64,000 nucleotides of DNA from an uncultured Methylophaga sp. (GTDB taxonomy: Bacteria; Pseudomonadota; Gammaproteobacteria; GCF-002020875): contig CALEHW010000036.1 of assembly GCA_937877715.1 (NCBI GenBank), positions 1 to 64,000 on the forward strand, written 5' to 3'. The notes below the pieces were generated by a model. The model was not told the DNA's origin and made no database searches. It was given only the letters and a program-made list of their open reading frames with translations. Of the stretch, positions 16,204 to 26,396 are shown piece after piece (the first letter of the stretch is position 1; each line of letters starts with the position of its first letter). The translations under genes were made by a program, and so were the position numbers.

Positions 16204-17514
16204 TTAATCAAGTGTCTCCATACGGATCCGCATAACCGATCCGTACACACAATCCAGTGCCTCAATGGCAGAGATGGCACGATTCATCCGCCCCTCCTTC
16301 GTCTTGTGAGTTAACAGCACGATGGGAACCTGTGTCCACTCCTCGGTAACATCCTTCTGCACAAAGGCCTCGATACTGATCTCCTGCTCCCCAAGAATAC
16401 GAGTTATCTCGGCCAATACACCAGATTTGTCCTCCACCGCCATCCGTAGATAGTAGGCAGTCTCTACCTGGTCAATAGGCAGGATTGGGAGATCCTCCAG
16501 CGCATCAGGCTGGAAGGCGAGATGGGGAACACGATTTTCCGGATCAGAGGTCAGTGCACGAACCACGTCGACAGTATCGGCAACCACTGCCGAGGCGGTA
16601 GGCTCATCTCCTGCACCGGCACCATAGTAGAGCGTCGGGCCAACTGCATCGCCCATCACCAGGACTGCATTCATTACCCCATCAACATTAGCAATCAACT
16701 GCCGCTCAGGAATTAATGTAGGGTGCACCCGCAACTCAACGCCAGCATCTGTCTTGCGTGCAACACCAAGATGCTTGATGCGATATCCAAGTTCCTCGGC
16801 ATAGGAGACATCCTCTGCCGTAATTTTGGTTATCCCCTCTGTCATTGCCTTATCAAATTGCAGCGGAATACCAAATGCAATTGATGCAAGAATTGTCAGT
16901 TTGTGTGCCGCATCAATTCCCTCAACATCAAAAGTTGGATCTGCCTCGGCATAACCCAACTCCTGAGCCTCCTTGAGCACATCCCCGAAGGCACGCCCCT
17001 TGTCTCTCATCTCAGTAAGGATGAAGTTTCCGGTGCCATTGATGATTCCAGCCAGCCACTGAATCTGATTGGCTGCCAGCCCCTCACGAATCGCCTTGAT
17101 GATTGGAATTCCACCAGCCACCGCAGCCTCAAAGGCGACCATAACGCCATTCTCCTGCGCCAATGCAAATAGCTCATTGCCGTGAGTTGCAATCAGTGCC
17201 TTGTTGGCGGTAACCACATGCTTGCCCTGTGAAATCGCCTGAACCACCACCTCACGGGCCAGCTCGGTACCACCCATCAATTCAAGTATTATCTCGATAT
17301 CTGGATCATTGGCCACCTCAAATGGATCCGTAGTCAGCCGAACCCCCTCTGTTCCACAGATTCTTGGGCGCTCCAGATTACGTACTGCAGCCATGCTAAT
17401 CTCAATCTGGCGGCCAGCACGACGTGCAATCTCTGCTGCATTACGGGTTAGAACATTGACACTTCCACAGCCAACAGTCCCCAACCCGAGGATCCCTATT
17501 TTTACTGGTTTCAT
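16204..17514 (-). CDS. hom: Homoserine dehydrogenase
   Basis: A monofunctional NAD(P)-dependent enzyme (436 residues) that reduces aspartate semialdehyde to homoserine, feeding threonine and methionine. The Rossmann start is GILGLGTVGCG. GIINGTGNFILTEM and EADPTFDVEGIDAAHKL are the catalytic signatures. An ACT domain (YYLRMAVEDKSGVLAEITRI, about residues 350-425) suggests feedback control by threonine. It is not fused to aspartokinase. It follows the alaC-type gene by 18 bases, so the two are probably co-transcribed. Confidence 0.96.
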   Translation of the reverse strand: MKPVKIGILGLGTVGCGSVNVLTRNAAEIARRAGRQIEISMAAVRNLERPRICGTEGVRLTTDPFEVANDPDIEIILELMGGTELAREVVVQAISQGKHVVTANKALIATHGNELFALAQENGVMVAFEAAVAGGIPIIKAIREGLAANQIQWLAGIINGTGNFILTEMRDKGRAFGDVLKEAQELGYAEADPTFDVEGIDAAHKLTILASIAFGIPLQFDKAMTEGITKITAEDVSYAEELGYRIKHLGVARKTDAGVELRVHPTLIPERQLIANVDGVMNAVLVMGDAVGPTLYYGAGAGDEPTASAVVADTVDVVRALTSDPENRVPHLAFQPDALEDLPILPIDQVETAYYLRMAVEDKSGVLAEITRILGEQEISIEAFVQKDVTEEWTQVPIVLLTHKTKEGRMNRAISAIEALDCVYGSVMRIRMETLD

Positions 17515-17532
17515 CTTTTAATTACTTCCCTG

Positions 17533-18750
17533 TTACTGTTCGCTATCAAGAATGCCATCACTCTTGAACATCTCCCGAATACCCCGAACTGCCTGTCGGG
17601 TACGGTGCTCATTCTCAATCAATCCAAAACGGACATACCCATCTCCATACTCACCAAATCCGATTCCCGGGGAGACCGCAACCTTGGCCTCACTCAATAG
17701 TTTCTTGGAGAACTCCAGCGACCCCATCTCTCGGTAGGGTTCAGGAATTGGTGCCCAGACAAACATCGTCGCCTTTGGTGGTTCAACCTCCCAACCTACA
17801 GAGTTAAGCCCGCTGCAGAGCGCATCCCGACGCTTGAGATACATATCGCAGATATCGTGAACACAATCCTGCGGCCCCTCCAAGGCCGCAATTGCTGCCA
17901 CCTGAATGGGGGTAAACATCCCGTAATCGAGATATGACTTCATTCGTGCCAGTGCTGCAACCAGAGTAGGATTCCCCACCATAAAGCCCACACGCCAACC
18001 AGGCATGTTGTAGCTCTTGGAGAGGGTAAAGAACTCGACCGCAATCTCCTTAGCCCCCTCTACCTGAAGGATCGATGGCGACTGATAGCCATCAAAGACT
18101 ATATCTGCATAGGCCAGATCGTGAATTACCCAGATCTGATGCTCCTTTGCCAGCGCCACCACCTTCTCGAAGAAATCCAGCTCCACACAGTGGGTTGTTG
18201 GATTGCCCGGAAAATTGAGAACAAGCATCTTGGGGCGAGGCCAGGAGTCCTTGATCGCCTTCTCTAGCTCGGCAAAAAAATCTCCGCCTGGAGTTAGTGG
18301 AACGTGTCGGATATCTGCCCCAGCAATAATGAAGCCATAGGGGTGGATTGGATATGCCGGATTGGGAACCAATACCGTATCACCAGGACCAACCGTAGCA
18401 AATGCAAGATGGGCCAACCCCTCTTTAGAGCCGATAGTGACGATAGCCTCACTATCCATATCCAGCTCAACCTCATAGCGGTCACGATACCAGTTGCAGA
18501 TTGCCCTGCGCAGCCGTGGAATACCCCTGGACATGGAGTAACGGTGGGTATCCGGACGCTGTGCTGCCTCAGTCAGCTTGTCGACAATATGCTGCGGGGT
18601 CGGTTGGTCTGGATTTCCCATCCCAAAATCAATGATATCCTCGCCCCGCTGTCTCGCCTTTGCCTTCAACTCGTTGACGATATTGAAGACATATGGAGGC
18701 AGCCGTTTGATTCTCTGGAAATCCCCAATCAAGACCTTAACTCCGATCAT
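17533..18750 (-). CDS. alaC: AlaC-type alanine/glutamate-pyruvate aminotransferase
   Basis: A PLP aminotransferase, class I fold (up to 405 residues). [24 protein letters not shown] and the PLP Lys in [16 protein letters not shown] are typical of AlaC (YfdZ), which makes alanine from pyruvate and glutamate. This gene often lies before hom-thrC in gammaproteobacteria. The start could be ATG 18750 or TTG 18732; the latter has GGAG upstream. The substrate assignment rests on family and context. Confidence 0.88.
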   Translation of the reverse strand: MIGVKVLIGDFQRIKRLPPYVFNIVNELKAKARQRGEDIIDFGMGNPDQPTPQHIVDKLTEAAQRPDTHRYSMSRGIPRLRRAICNWYRDRYEVELDMDSEAIVTIGSKEGLAHLAFATVGPGDTVLVPNPAYPIHPYGFIIAGADIRHVPLTPGGDFFAELEKAIKDSWPRPKMLVLNFPGNPTTHCVELDFFEKVVALAKEHQIWVIHDLAYADIVFDGYQSPSILQVEGAKEIAVEFFTLSKSYNMPGWRVGFMVGNPTLVAALARMKSYLDYGMFTPIQVAAIAALEGPQDCVHDICDMYLKRRDALCSGLNSVGWEVEPPKATMFVWAPIPEPYREMGSLEFSKKLLSEAKVAVSPGIGFGEYGDGYVRFGLIENEHRTRQAVRGIREMFKSDGILDSEQ

Positions 18751-18815
18751 TTAGTGGCTAAAAAAGTAGACGAAAGTATACCTCAGTAATCTGCCAGAAA
18801 ATAGAAACGAAGGTC

Positions 18816-19694
18816 TTAAAGAAGCGTATCCTCAGAGTAACCGGCACGCTCTATGATGTCATGCAGGTTGTGCAGCGCCTCCAACTGAATCTGCCTTACA
18901 CGCTCTCTGGTAACCCCCATCTCCTTGCCCAGCGCATCCAAGGTCATCTCCTCCTCATCCTGCAATCCAAAACGATGGACAATAATCCTGCGCTCACGCT
19001 CACCAAGACCATCCAGCCACTCACTCAGGTGAGAGAATATCTCATCTCTCAGCAACTGATCCCCATGCTCCCTAAGGGAGCTATCCTCTATCCCCTCACC
19101 GACGGTCCGGCTGGAACCTTTGGTAATCGGGCGCTCTGTTGATGTCTGGTTATCCTTGAGCCCGAGAATCCAGTCTACATTCTGCTCCGATCCATCAAGA
19201 AAATCGGCAATCTCAGTAGTTGATGGCTCATGGCTCTCAGACTGGGAGAGATGGCGAGAGGCTCGAACATAGCGCCACATCTCCTTCAGGATATGGATTG
19301 GCAAACGCACCGTTCGTGCCTGATTCATCACCGCACGATCTACGCTCTGACGGATCCACCAGGTTGCATAGGTCGAGAAACGAAAGCCACGCTCAGGATC
19401 AAATTTTTCAACTGCTCGCATCAACCCAAGGTTGCCCTCCTCAACCAGATCCATTAACAGCACACCACGATTCTGGTAACGTCTTGCAATGCTTACAACC
19501 AGACGCAGATTGGACTCGATCATATGGTTCCTGGCATCCATATCGCCCTGCTGCACCTTACTGGCACACACCCTCTCCTCCTCTGCGGTAAACAGTGGAT
19601 ACTCCCGAATCTCCCGCATGTAGAGGTGGAGGGCGTCGTGATCCTTCCCCTTCAGTCTACCGGATGAAAACTCCTCTGGACCTGAACTACCCAT
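18816..19694 (-). CDS. rpoS: RNA polymerase sigma factor RpoS
   Basis: A stationary-phase/general-stress sigma factor of 292 residues (E. coli 330). The shortfall is in region 1.1, which is only about 20 residues here. Region 1.2/2 reads [34 protein letters not shown] and [20 protein letters not shown]. Region 3 has [13 protein letters not shown], and region 4 ends with the helix-turn-helix [15 protein letters not shown]. It lies eight bases after nlpD, the standard arrangement. In E. coli the main rpoS promoter is within nlpD. Confidence 0.96.
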   Translation of the reverse strand: MGSSGPEEFSSGRLKGKDHDALHLYMREIREYPLFTAEEERVCASKVQQGDMDARNHMIESNLRLVVSIARRYQNRGVLLMDLVEEGNLGLMRAVEKFDPERGFRFSTYATWWIRQSVDRAVMNQARTVRLPIHILKEMWRYVRASRHLSQSESHEPSTTEIADFLDGSEQNVDWILGLKDNQTSTERPITKGSSRTVGEGIEDSSLREHGDQLLRDEIFSHLSEWLDGLGERERRIIVHRFGLQDEEEMTLDALGKEMGVTRERVRQIQLEALHNLHDIIERAGYSEDTLL

Positions 19695-19702
19695 GTCGCA
19701 AC

Positions 19703-20659
19703 TTATCTACCAGAGATGGCAGAGAGGTAATTCATCGGATCAACCGGCTTCCCCCTCTTGCGCACCTCAAAATGTAGTTTTACCCGATCGGTTCCACTGC
19801 TCCCCATCTTCGCAATTTGCTGGCCAATTTTCACCAGATCCCCCTCGCCAACCTGAAGCTGACTGTTGTGTGCATATGCGGTCAACAGATTGTTGTCATG
19901 CTTGATAATCAACAGTTTTCCGTAGCGTACTAGACCGGTGCCGCTATAGACCACCTTCCCATCTCCCGCTGCCAGGATTGGATCCCCCCTCTTGCCACTG
20001 AACTCAACCCCGGTTATACCGCGCTGTTTGGAGTAACGCTGTACAATTTTTCCCGACGATGGGTTGGTAAATCCTGTTGACCCTCTGGCCGATGAACGCT
20101 TTGCCACCTTGCCAGAGGAGTTGACTCGACTCTGTTTTAGTTTTAGTTTTGGTTTTAGTTTTGGTTGAGTTTTTGACTCTGCCCCTGACGATGCCTGCAG
20201 AGATAAAGTCTGGGGCGACAACCTTAATTTCTGACCAACATGGATCCTGTATGGAGATTTCAGCCGATTCCAGCGTGCCAGGTCACCCATTCGCAACCCC
20301 AGTTTCTCTGCTACTACGCTCAGGGTATCTCCAGACTGTACGATATAGTACTTGCCCCCTGTTGCAGCCCTATTTGTGGTGGAGCTGGTTTGTGATGGGT
20401 GCAACCGCAGATTCTGGCCACGATGAATAGTGTAGGGAGATGGTATTCCATTCCAGCGCGCCAGATCCAGATAGTCCAGATCAAATTCCATCGCAATCAT
20501 GTAGAGGCTATCCCCTGTACGAACGGTATAGCTCTGTGGAATCTCCCCCGCCAGGTGGGTCTGGTTGGAGACCGGAGAGAGAGATGAACGGTTGCTGCTG
20601 CACCCCGCAATGGATATGGCAATAACCAATAACCAGGGAGTGGAGCAGTATCTTCTCAT
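19703..20659 (-). CDS. nlpD: LysM/M23 lipoprotein NlpD, activator of cell-wall amidases
   Basis: A 318-residue protein from ATG 20659, where TGATG overlaps the upstream stop. A longer frame to 20707 has no support. Residues 1-20 form a lipoprotein signal ending in IAGC (Cys20), so it should be anchored in the outer membrane. Two LysM repeats follow ([20 protein letters not shown] and [20 protein letters not shown]), then a basic linker and a C-terminal M23 (LytM) domain. The M23 domain lacks the first metal ligands (GVEFSG in place of an H-x-GxD pattern) but keeps LHFEVR. It therefore looks like an amidase activator, as NlpD is in E. coli, rather than a hydrolase. Confidence 0.93.
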   Translation of the reverse strand: MRRYCSTPWLLVIAISIAGCSSNRSSLSPVSNQTHLAGEIPQSYTVRTGDSLYMIAMEFDLDYLDLARWNGIPSPYTIHRGQNLRLHPSQTSSTTNRAATGGKYYIVQSGDTLSVVAEKLGLRMGDLARWNRLKSPYRIHVGQKLRLSPQTLSLQASSGAESKTQPKLKPKLKLKQSRVNSSGKVAKRSSARGSTGFTNPSSGKIVQRYSKQRGITGVEFSGKRGDPILAAGDGKVVYSGTGLVRYGKLLIIKHDNNLLTAYAHNSQLQVGEGDLVKIGQQIAKMGSSGTDRVKLHFEVRKRGKPVDPMNYLSAISGR

Positions 20660-21234
20660 CAGGAACGGAGGAAAAAGTAGATTGCTGCCAGCAATACGGC
20701 TATCCACCCCATGCGTGTCATCCAGCCACGCTCCATCTGCAGAAATTTCTCACCTCCCCAGATCACAAAAGCGGCCACCAGAAAGAAGCGTGCGCCACGG
20801 CCAATAATTGAGGCGACCATGAACAGTGGAAGTGACATGGTAAGTGCGCCTGCACTAATGGTAAACAGCTTGTAGGGAATGGGAGAGAATCCGGCGAGGA
20901 AGACAATCCAGAGCCCATATTCGGTGAACAGCTCTCTGGCATGCTCATATGATGGCTGCCATCCCCACTGCTGAATCAAAGGCTCAACCAGTTCCAGCCC
21001 GTAAAAACCGATCAGATAGCCAAACAGGCCGCCCAGTACCGAGGCGATGGTTACCAGAGTGGCGTATCTCCACCCTCGATCAGGGTGAGCCAGAGTCATT
21101 GGTGCCAGCAGCACGTCAGGCGGCACCGGGAAGAAGCTGGATTCAGCAAAACTCAGCCCTGCCAGAACCCGCTCCGCATGGGGACGGTCGGCCCAACGGG
21201 CAACCCGCTCATTCATTCTGTTCATCCACTCCAT
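20659..21234 (-). CDS. yqaA: YqaA-family (SNARE-associated/VTT-like) membrane protein
   Basis: A 191-residue inner-membrane protein of the YqaA branch of the DedA/VTT superfamily. ESSFFPVPPDVLLAPM near residue 31 is the re-entrant motif. GGLFGYLIGFYG and LAGFSPIPYKLFTISAGAL follow, with several membrane segments. DedA relatives are linked to lipid-carrier scrambling and proton gradients; the role of this branch is unsettled. It shares one base with pcm and overlaps nlpD as TGATG, so surE-pcm-yqaA-nlpD-rpoS form one tightly coupled unit. Confidence 0.85.
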   Translation of the reverse strand: MEWMNRMNERVARWADRPHAERVLAGLSFAESSFFPVPPDVLLAPMTLAHPDRGWRYATLVTIASVLGGLFGYLIGFYGLELVEPLIQQWGWQPSYEHARELFTEYGLWIVFLAGFSPIPYKLFTISAGALTMSLPLFMVASIIGRGARFFLVAAFVIWGGEKFLQMERGWMTRMGWIAVLLAAIYFFLRS

Positions 21235-21896
21235 TATCCTGCTCCTGCACGCATGGGGACAAACAGCACCGACCCCAGATTTTCCTGCTCATACCCCTCC
21301 GAAGTTCGTGTCAGCTCAATCAACTGCTGTTCCTTCTTCTCCGGCCCCACCGGCACCACCATTTTGCCACCAATCTCCAGCTGGTTGAAGAGACGAACAG
21401 GGATACCCGAGGGGGCCGCCGTAACCAGAATGGCATCAAATGGGGCCTTCTCCTCCCATCCCACATGGCCATCATCAAGCTTCATCTCTACATTGAGAAT
21501 TCCCATCTCGGAGAAACGCTCCTGAGCTCGCCTAATCAGCGCCCCGATCCGTTCCACGGTATAGACCTGGGGAACCATCTTTGCCAGGATCGCCGTCTGA
21601 TAGCCAGATCCGGTACCTATCTCCAATACCCGTTTTGGGCGCCCATAACGCATCAGCGCCTCAGTCATCAGGGCAACAATATATGGCTGAGATATAGTCT
21701 GTTCGTGGCCAATTGGCAGCACCACATCATCGTAGGCCCTATGTGCCAGCGCCTCATCCACAAACTGGTGACGAGGCACTGTACGAATTGCATCAAGCAC
21801 CTCGAGATTGGTTATCCCCTGCTCCTCCAGCCTGGTTATCAGACGCTCCCTGACCCGGCGTGAACGCATACCTACACCATAGCTCATGACAACCAT
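21234..21896 (-). CDS. pcm: Protein-L-isoaspartate O-methyltransferase
   Basis: Repairs isoaspartyl damage by SAM-dependent methylation. The protein has 220 residues. The SAM motif VLEIGTGSGYQTAIL and the substrate segment PIGHEQTISQPYIVALM are intact. Its start overlaps the surE end by 13 bases. Pairing of surE and pcm upstream of nlpD-rpoS is the classic gammaproteobacterial arrangement. Confidence 0.95.
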   Translation of the reverse strand: MVVMSYGVGMRSRRVRERLITRLEEQGITNLEVLDAIRTVPRHQFVDEALAHRAYDDVVLPIGHEQTISQPYIVALMTEALMRYGRPKRVLEIGTGSGYQTAILAKMVPQVYTVERIGALIRRAQERFSEMGILNVEMKLDDGHVGWEEKAPFDAILVTAAPSGIPVRLFNQLEIGGKMVVPVGPEKKEQQLIELTRTSEGYEQENLGSVLFVPMRAGAG

Positions 21897-22630
21897 TGCT
21901 CCATACCGTCAATCATCGATCTCTGGGTCAGATCCGTATGTATCGGGGTAACTGAGATCCAGCCATTTTCAACCGCATGAAAATCGGTCCCCTCCTCTCC
22001 ATCCTCCGCCTTGCCAGCTGCACCTACCCAGTAGATATCCTTGCCCCGTGGATCTTTCATCCTTACCACCGGCTCCGAACGGTGTCGACGCCCAAGACGC
22101 GTCGCTCTGAACCCACGAATCTCTTCCCATGGAAGGTTGGGGACATTCACATTAAGAATGGTCTCTGGCCCCAGAGGGTGTTGCTCAAGCCTCGCCAGTA
22201 TCTTCTCTACTGCAATAGCCGCCGAGTCAAAATGGTGGCATCTATCTTCCCTGCAGACCAGGGAGACAGCAATCGCTGGCAATCCCAGAAAACGTCCTTC
22301 CATAGCTGCCGCAACGGTCCCCGAATAGAGAACATCGTCTGCCATATTGGCACCGGCATTGATGCCAGAGATCACAATCTCCGGATCCTCATCCAGTAGA
22401 CCCGTGAGTGCAAGATGGACTGAATCGGTTGGGGTTCCATCAACCGAGTAATCCCCATTCTCATGGGTAAACAGGTGTAGGGGATGTTCCAGAGTCAGTG
22501 AGTTACTGGCCCCACTACGGTTACGGTCAGGTGCTACAACAACAACCTCCGCCCGCTGCACCATACGTTCCCTGAGTGCCTGCAGCCCCGGAGCATTCAC
22601 ACCATCATCATTACTAAGAAGGATTTTCAT
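21884..22630 (-). CDS. surE: 5'/3'-nucleotidase SurE
   Basis: A metal-dependent nucleotidase and exopolyphosphatase (248 residues) linked to stationary-phase survival. The N-terminal LLSNDDGVNAPGL holds the Asp-Asp metal site. PDRNRSGASNSLTL and ISGINAGANMADDVLYSGTV are family signatures. It is the first gene of surE-pcm-yqaA-nlpD-rpoS and follows the pnp terminator. Confidence 0.96.
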   Translation of the reverse strand: MKILLSNDDGVNAPGLQALRERMVQRAEVVVVAPDRNRSGASNSLTLEHPLHLFTHENGDYSVDGTPTDSVHLALTGLLDEDPEIVISGINAGANMADDVLYSGTVAAAMEGRFLGLPAIAVSLVCREDRCHHFDSAAIAVEKILARLEQHPLGPETILNVNVPNLPWEEIRGFRATRLGRRHRSEPVVRMKDPRGKDIYWVGAAGKAEDGEEGTDFHAVENGWISVTPIHTDLTQRSMIDGMEQWLS

Positions 22631-22645
22631 AAGGTATGGATTCTA

Positions 22646-22677
22646 CAAAAAAAGGGACCCAGATGGGTCCCTTTTTT
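22646..22677 (-). terminator. Terminator after pnp
   Basis: The 9-bp perfect stem AAGGGACCC/GGGTCCCTT with loop ATCT is followed on the minus strand by seven T. A-runs on the other side would also let it work in reverse. Confidence 0.9.
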
Positions 22678-22683
22678 CTCTCT

Positions 22684-22728
22684 GATGTATGGATGGCAGG
22701 TCTGAAACAGACCTGCCATCCATACATC
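22684..22728. repeat. Perfect 21-bp inverted repeat at the pnp stop codon
   Basis: Arms 22684-22704 and 22708-22728 are exact complements with a three-base loop. The outermost base belongs to the pnp stop codon. It stands between pnp and the terminator at 22646, giving two consecutive strong hairpins at the 3' end of the mRNA. Confidence 0.85.
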
Positions 22729-24803
22729 TATACAGCTTTCATACTGAGACGAATTCGTCCCTGACGATCAACCTCAAGTACCTTAACCTGAATCACATCA
22801 CCCTCAGTCAGATGGTCTCCCACCTTCTCAACACGCTCCTCGGAGATTTGTGAGATGTGAACCAGACCATCCTTGCCAGGAAGGATATTTACAAAGGCAC
22901 CGAAGTCCATCAGCTTGACTACCTTACCCTCATAGATCTTATTGACCTCGACATCGGCAACGATAGTCTCAATCCTCTTCTTCGCCTCATTGGCTGCATC
23001 ACCGTCTGTCGCTGCAATCTTGATGCTACCATCATCATCCAGATCAATCTTGACCCCAGTCTCCTCCTGAATGCCGCGAATAACCACACCGCCCTTGCCG
23101 ATCACGTCACGAATCTTGTCCGGATCGATCTTCATGGTGAGATAACGTGGGGCATACTCAGAGACCTCTTCGCGTGGCGTAGAGATTGCTGCACTCATCT
23201 CACCAAGAATGTGAAGACGTGCATCACGCGCCTGATCCAAGGCGATCTCCATGATTTCACGGGTGATACCGGTAATCTTGATATCCATCTGCAGGGCAGT
23301 AATACCCTCTTCAGTACCAGCTACCTTAAAATCCATGTCACCGAGGTGGTCCTCATCACCCAGAATATCGGTCAATACTGCAAACTCATCTCCCTCCTTA
23401 ATAAGACCCATCGCAATACCTGCAACCGGAGCCTTCAGGGGAACACCTGCATCCATCATTGAGAGACTGCTACCACAGACAGAGGCCATGGAGCTGGATC
23501 CATTGGATTCAGTAATCTCAGATACAACGCGCAGGGTATATGGGAAATCATCGTTTGATGGAACCACCGCTTGGATGCCACGCTTGGCCAGCTTGCCGTG
23601 GCCAACCTCACGACGGCCTGGGCTACCAACACGACCTGTCTCACCTACGGAGAATGGTGGGAAATTGTACTGCAGCATGAATGGGTCCTTGAAGCTCCCC
23701 TCCAGTGCGTCAATAATTTGTGCATCACGCTCTGTACCAAGGGTAGTGACCACCAGTGCCTGGGTCTCACCACGGGTAAAGAGTGCCGAACCATGTGCTC
23801 TTGGCAATACTCCGGTCTTTACGTGAATTGGACGAACAGTCTTGGTGTCACGTCCATCAATTCTTGGGTTACCCTCAATAATACGGCCACGTACTGTCTT
23901 CTTCTCAAGTTTGCTTACTGCACCCTTGACGGCGTCTGCATCCCACTCGCTATCTTCGGTAGCTAGCTCTGCGATAATCTGATCACGCACCTCGCCCATG
24001 CGGCCATAACGCTCCATTTTGTCTGCAATCTGATAGGCCTCGGTTACTCCGTCTGTGCCTGCAGCCGCAACTGCATCAGCCAGTGCAGCATCCTCTGCAG
24101 CAGCCTCCCACTCCCACTGCTCTACACCGAGCTCTGCAACCATCTCATTGATGGAGCTGATCACAATCTGCATCTGCTCATGGCCAAACAGTACCGCGCC
24201 CAACATCACCTCCTCAGAGAGAACGTTGGCCTCGGACTCAACCATCAGTACTGCATCTGCTGTACCGGCAACACTCAGCTCCAGATCGGAACTCTCTTTC
24301 TCGGATGCGGTAGGGTTAAGAATGTACTCACCATGACTGTAACCAACCTTGGCTGCACCAATTGGGCCCTGGAATGGGACACCAGAGAGTGCCAATGCTG
24401 CAGAGGTACCGATCATTGCCGGAACCTCCGTATCAATCTCTTTGTCAGCCGAAATAACAGTTGCAATAACCTGCACCTCACTCATGAACCCCTTGGGGAA
24501 AAGTGGACGGATTGGACGATCAATCAATCGGCAAGTAAGTGTCTCCTTCTCTGTAGGACGACCCTCTCTGCGGAAAAAGCCGCCAGGGATCACACCTGCA
24601 GCATAGAACTTCTCCTGATAATTGACGGTAAGAGGGAAGAAATCACGGCCCTCTCGTGCCTCCTTCTCGGCAACCACTGTCACCAGAAGAACCGTGTCTC
24701 CCATGCTGACCTTGACTGCACCAGATGCCTGACGGGCGATTTCGCCTGTCTCTATTGTTACCTTCTGATTTCCGTACTCAAAACTCTTGATGAAAGGTGT
24801 CAC
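22728..24803 (-). CDS. pnp: Polyribonucleotide nucleotidyltransferase (PNPase)
   Basis: A phosphorolytic 3'-5' exoribonuclease of the RNA degradosome (691 residues, usual about 700). It has two RNase PH-like domains ([20 protein letters not shown] in the first; [20 protein letters not shown] in the second) flanking an all-helical linker. They are followed by a KH domain ([19 protein letters not shown], about residue 560) and an S1 domain ([18 protein letters not shown]-like, about residue 620). It lies 114 bases after rpsO, as in E. coli, with a hairpin in the spacer that could be a processing site. Confidence 0.97.
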   Translation of the reverse strand: MTPFIKSFEYGNQKVTIETGEIARQASGAVKVSMGDTVLLVTVVAEKEAREGRDFFPLTVNYQEKFYAAGVIPGGFFRREGRPTEKETLTCRLIDRPIRPLFPKGFMSEVQVIATVISADKEIDTEVPAMIGTSAALALSGVPFQGPIGAAKVGYSHGEYILNPTASEKESSDLELSVAGTADAVLMVESEANVLSEEVMLGAVLFGHEQMQIVISSINEMVAELGVEQWEWEAAAEDAALADAVAAAGTDGVTEAYQIADKMERYGRMGEVRDQIIAELATEDSEWDADAVKGAVSKLEKKTVRGRIIEGNPRIDGRDTKTVRPIHVKTGVLPRAHGSALFTRGETQALVVTTLGTERDAQIIDALEGSFKDPFMLQYNFPPFSVGETGRVGSPGRREVGHGKLAKRGIQAVVPSNDDFPYTLRVVSEITESNGSSSMASVCGSSLSMMDAGVPLKAPVAGIAMGLIKEGDEFAVLTDILGDEDHLGDMDFKVAGTEEGITALQMDIKITGITREIMEIALDQARDARLHILGEMSAAISTPREEVSEYAPRYLTMKIDPDKIRDVIGKGGVVIRGIQEETGVKIDLDDDGSIKIAATDGDAANEAKKRIETIVADVEVNKIYEGKVVKLMDFGAFVNILPGKDGLVHISQISEERVEKVGDHLTEGDVIQVKVLEVDRQGRIRLSMKAV

Positions 24804-24884
24804 TTGTTCTTTTTCCCGACAATAGTGAAACGAGGCCCATCCCCATTCCGATTTAATTTACCTAGATCTTAAAATTAATCGTGA

Positions 24885-24907
24885 CCGATACAATATTCTT
24901 GTATCGG
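24885..24907 (-). other. Hairpin in the rpsO-pnp spacer
   Basis: The perfect 9-bp stem CCGATACAA/TTGTATCGG has a five-base loop and no strong T-run after it. In E. coli this spacer holds an attenuating terminator and an RNase III site that lets PNPase control itself. A similar role here is inferred from position only. Confidence 0.55.
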
Positions 24908-24917
24908 CAGATGGCCA

Positions 24918-25187
24918 CTATCTACGTAGACCCAGATCTGCAATCAGCTGAGAATAACGACCACCATCGCTCTTCTTGAGATAGTCCAGCAATTTGCGGC
25001 GCTGATTTACCATCTTCAACAACCCCTGACGGGAATGGTGATCCTTATTATGCTCCTTGAAATGGCCGGTCAGATCATGAATACGTGCGGTAAGCAGCGC
25101 AACCTGAACCTCTGGGGAGCCGGTATCACCCTCTCCACGTTGATGTTTCTGAACAATCTCACCCTTCTGTTCTGCACTCACTGACAT
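24918..25187 (-). CDS. rpsO: 30S ribosomal protein S15
   Basis: An 89-residue protein of exact family length. S15 binds 16S rRNA at the h20-h22 junction early in 30S assembly. [20 protein letters not shown] and [20 protein letters not shown] are diagnostic. It has its own promoter region upstream and pnp downstream. Confidence 0.98.
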   Translation of the reverse strand: MSVSAEQKGEIVQKHQRGEGDTGSPEVQVALLTARIHDLTGHFKEHNKDHHSRQGLLKMVNQRRKLLDYLKKSDGGRYSQLIADLGLRR

Positions 25188-25270
25188 AACTCTATAACTC
25201 CGTAATCGTTACCTGCTCTCAGGCAACTCTGAAAAATTTACAAACCAAGACCCAAAAATGAAAGGGGCAT

Positions 25271-25299
25271 ATTTTATCGATGCAACAGCAACTCCACAA
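25271..25299 (-). promoter_or_regulatory. Possible rpsO promoter
   Basis: TTGTGG (25299-25294), a 17-base spacer and TAAAAT (25276-25271) lie about 85 bases ahead of the rpsO ATG. The resulting leader could hold an S15-binding site, but I see no clear pseudoknot. Confidence 0.4.
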
Positions 25300-25344
25300 G
25301 GGATATCTGATATGAACGAGGTTAATCATCAGCATCCATTTTAC

Positions 25345-25370
25345 GTCATCCCCGCGTAGGCGGGGATCCA
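25345..25370. repeat. REP-like palindrome upstream of rpsO
   Basis: ATCCCCGC and GCGGGGAT (25348-25355/25360-25367) pair across GTAG, with flanks CGTC...CCA. It is the same element as 11,346-11,371 in reverse orientation. Confidence 0.75.
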
Positions 25371-25389
25371 GGACGTTCGATGACACAAC

Positions 25390-25470
25390 AAGGGGACACA
25401 ATACTTAATTCCTTAATTCGAGGAATTAAGTATTGTGTCCCCTTATTAGATAGTGTCCCCTTATTAGATA
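25390..25470. repeat. 23-bp perfect palindrome plus an 18-bp tandem repeat at the truB stop
   Basis: Arms 25390-25412 and 25422-25444 are exact complements across a nine-base loop. From 25435 the unit GTGTCCCCTTATTAGATA occurs twice in tandem (25435-25452, 25453-25470), the second copy abutting the truB stop codon. The sequence style (GGGGACACAATACTTAATT) is like REP elements mobilised by REP-associated transposases; no such transposase lies nearby. As RNA the hairpin could end or protect truB transcripts. Confidence 0.75.
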
Positions 25471-26394
25471 CTAAACTGAGACTAGTCTCCTAGGTGCAAT
25501 CCTGCCATCGTCAGTAATCTCACCTACCCCAACAAATTTTTCCGCATCATCATATATACGAACCCAGCCATCCTCTGGTGCCCCGGAGATCTGCACAGGC
25601 TGCCCCTGACGTATGTAGTAGCTACTGTCTCGATCCAGCTTTACCTGCTCATAATCTTCCACCGCACTATCCAGTGCCAGCAGCCTCCGATCCAGCCCCT
25701 GGTTACCGTCAGACTCTCGGATCTCCTCCAGTTGTTCCAGGGTCAGCAGATCGCTCTCATCATATGGCCCCAACGCAGTTCTGCGCAGTGCCGACACATG
25801 CGCTCCACAACCCAGAACCTCTCCAATATCCTCAACCAGGGTACGTACATATGTCCCCTTGGAACAGTGGACACGGATAGTCATTTTGTTCTCTTGCAGG
25901 TTCAGATCCACAAACTCCAGACCGTAGATTGTCACCTGACGTGGCTCACGCTCGATCTCGATACCCTGATGTGCCAATTTATAGAGTGGCTGACCATTGA
26001 CCTTGATGGCCGAATGCATGGGAGGGATCTGTTCAATATCCCCCCTGAACTGCTCCATGGCCTCCTCAATCCGCCCCTCTGTAACCCCCTCAACTAGGCG
26101 CTCACTCACCACCTCACCCTCGGAATCACCGGAGCGGGTCACCACACCCAGCTGGCACTCCGCCAGATAGCTCTTGTCTGCATTCAATAGAAAACCGGAA
26201 AACTTGGTCGCCTCACCCAGACAGATCGGCAAAATGCCGGTTGCAATAGGGTCCAGACTACCGGTATGACCAGCCTTCTTTGCAAAGAAGAGATGCTTTA
26301 CCCGCTGCAGGGCACCATTCGAAGTAATTCCAGCCGGCTTGTCCAGAAGTAGAATACCGGAGACATTGCGCCCCTTGCGATTTCTCCTTCCCAT
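25471..26394 (-). CDS. truB: tRNA pseudouridine-55 synthase
   Basis: Makes the universal pseudouridine of the T loop. The protein has 307 residues. GHTGSLDPIATGILPICLGE near residue 40 holds the catalytic Asp. KSYLAECQLGVVTRSGDSEG and a C-terminal PUA-like domain (about residues 245-305) are present. It follows rbfA by two bases. Confidence 0.96.
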   Translation of the reverse strand: MGRRNRKGRNVSGILLLDKPAGITSNGALQRVKHLFFAKKAGHTGSLDPIATGILPICLGEATKFSGFLLNADKSYLAECQLGVVTRSGDSEGEVVSERLVEGVTEGRIEEAMEQFRGDIEQIPPMHSAIKVNGQPLYKLAHQGIEIEREPRQVTIYGLEFVDLNLQENKMTIRVHCSKGTYVRTLVEDIGEVLGCGAHVSALRRTALGPYDESDLLTLEQLEEIRESDGNQGLDRRLLALDSAVEDYEQVKLDRDSSYYIRQGQPVQISGAPEDGWVRIYDDAEKFVGVGEITDDGRIAPRRLVSV

Positions 26395-26396
26395 GA

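Noticed and set aside
20949-21863. 304-codon plus-strand frame opposite yqaA and pcm
   Set aside because: Antisense to two clear genes; low-complexity and without motifs.
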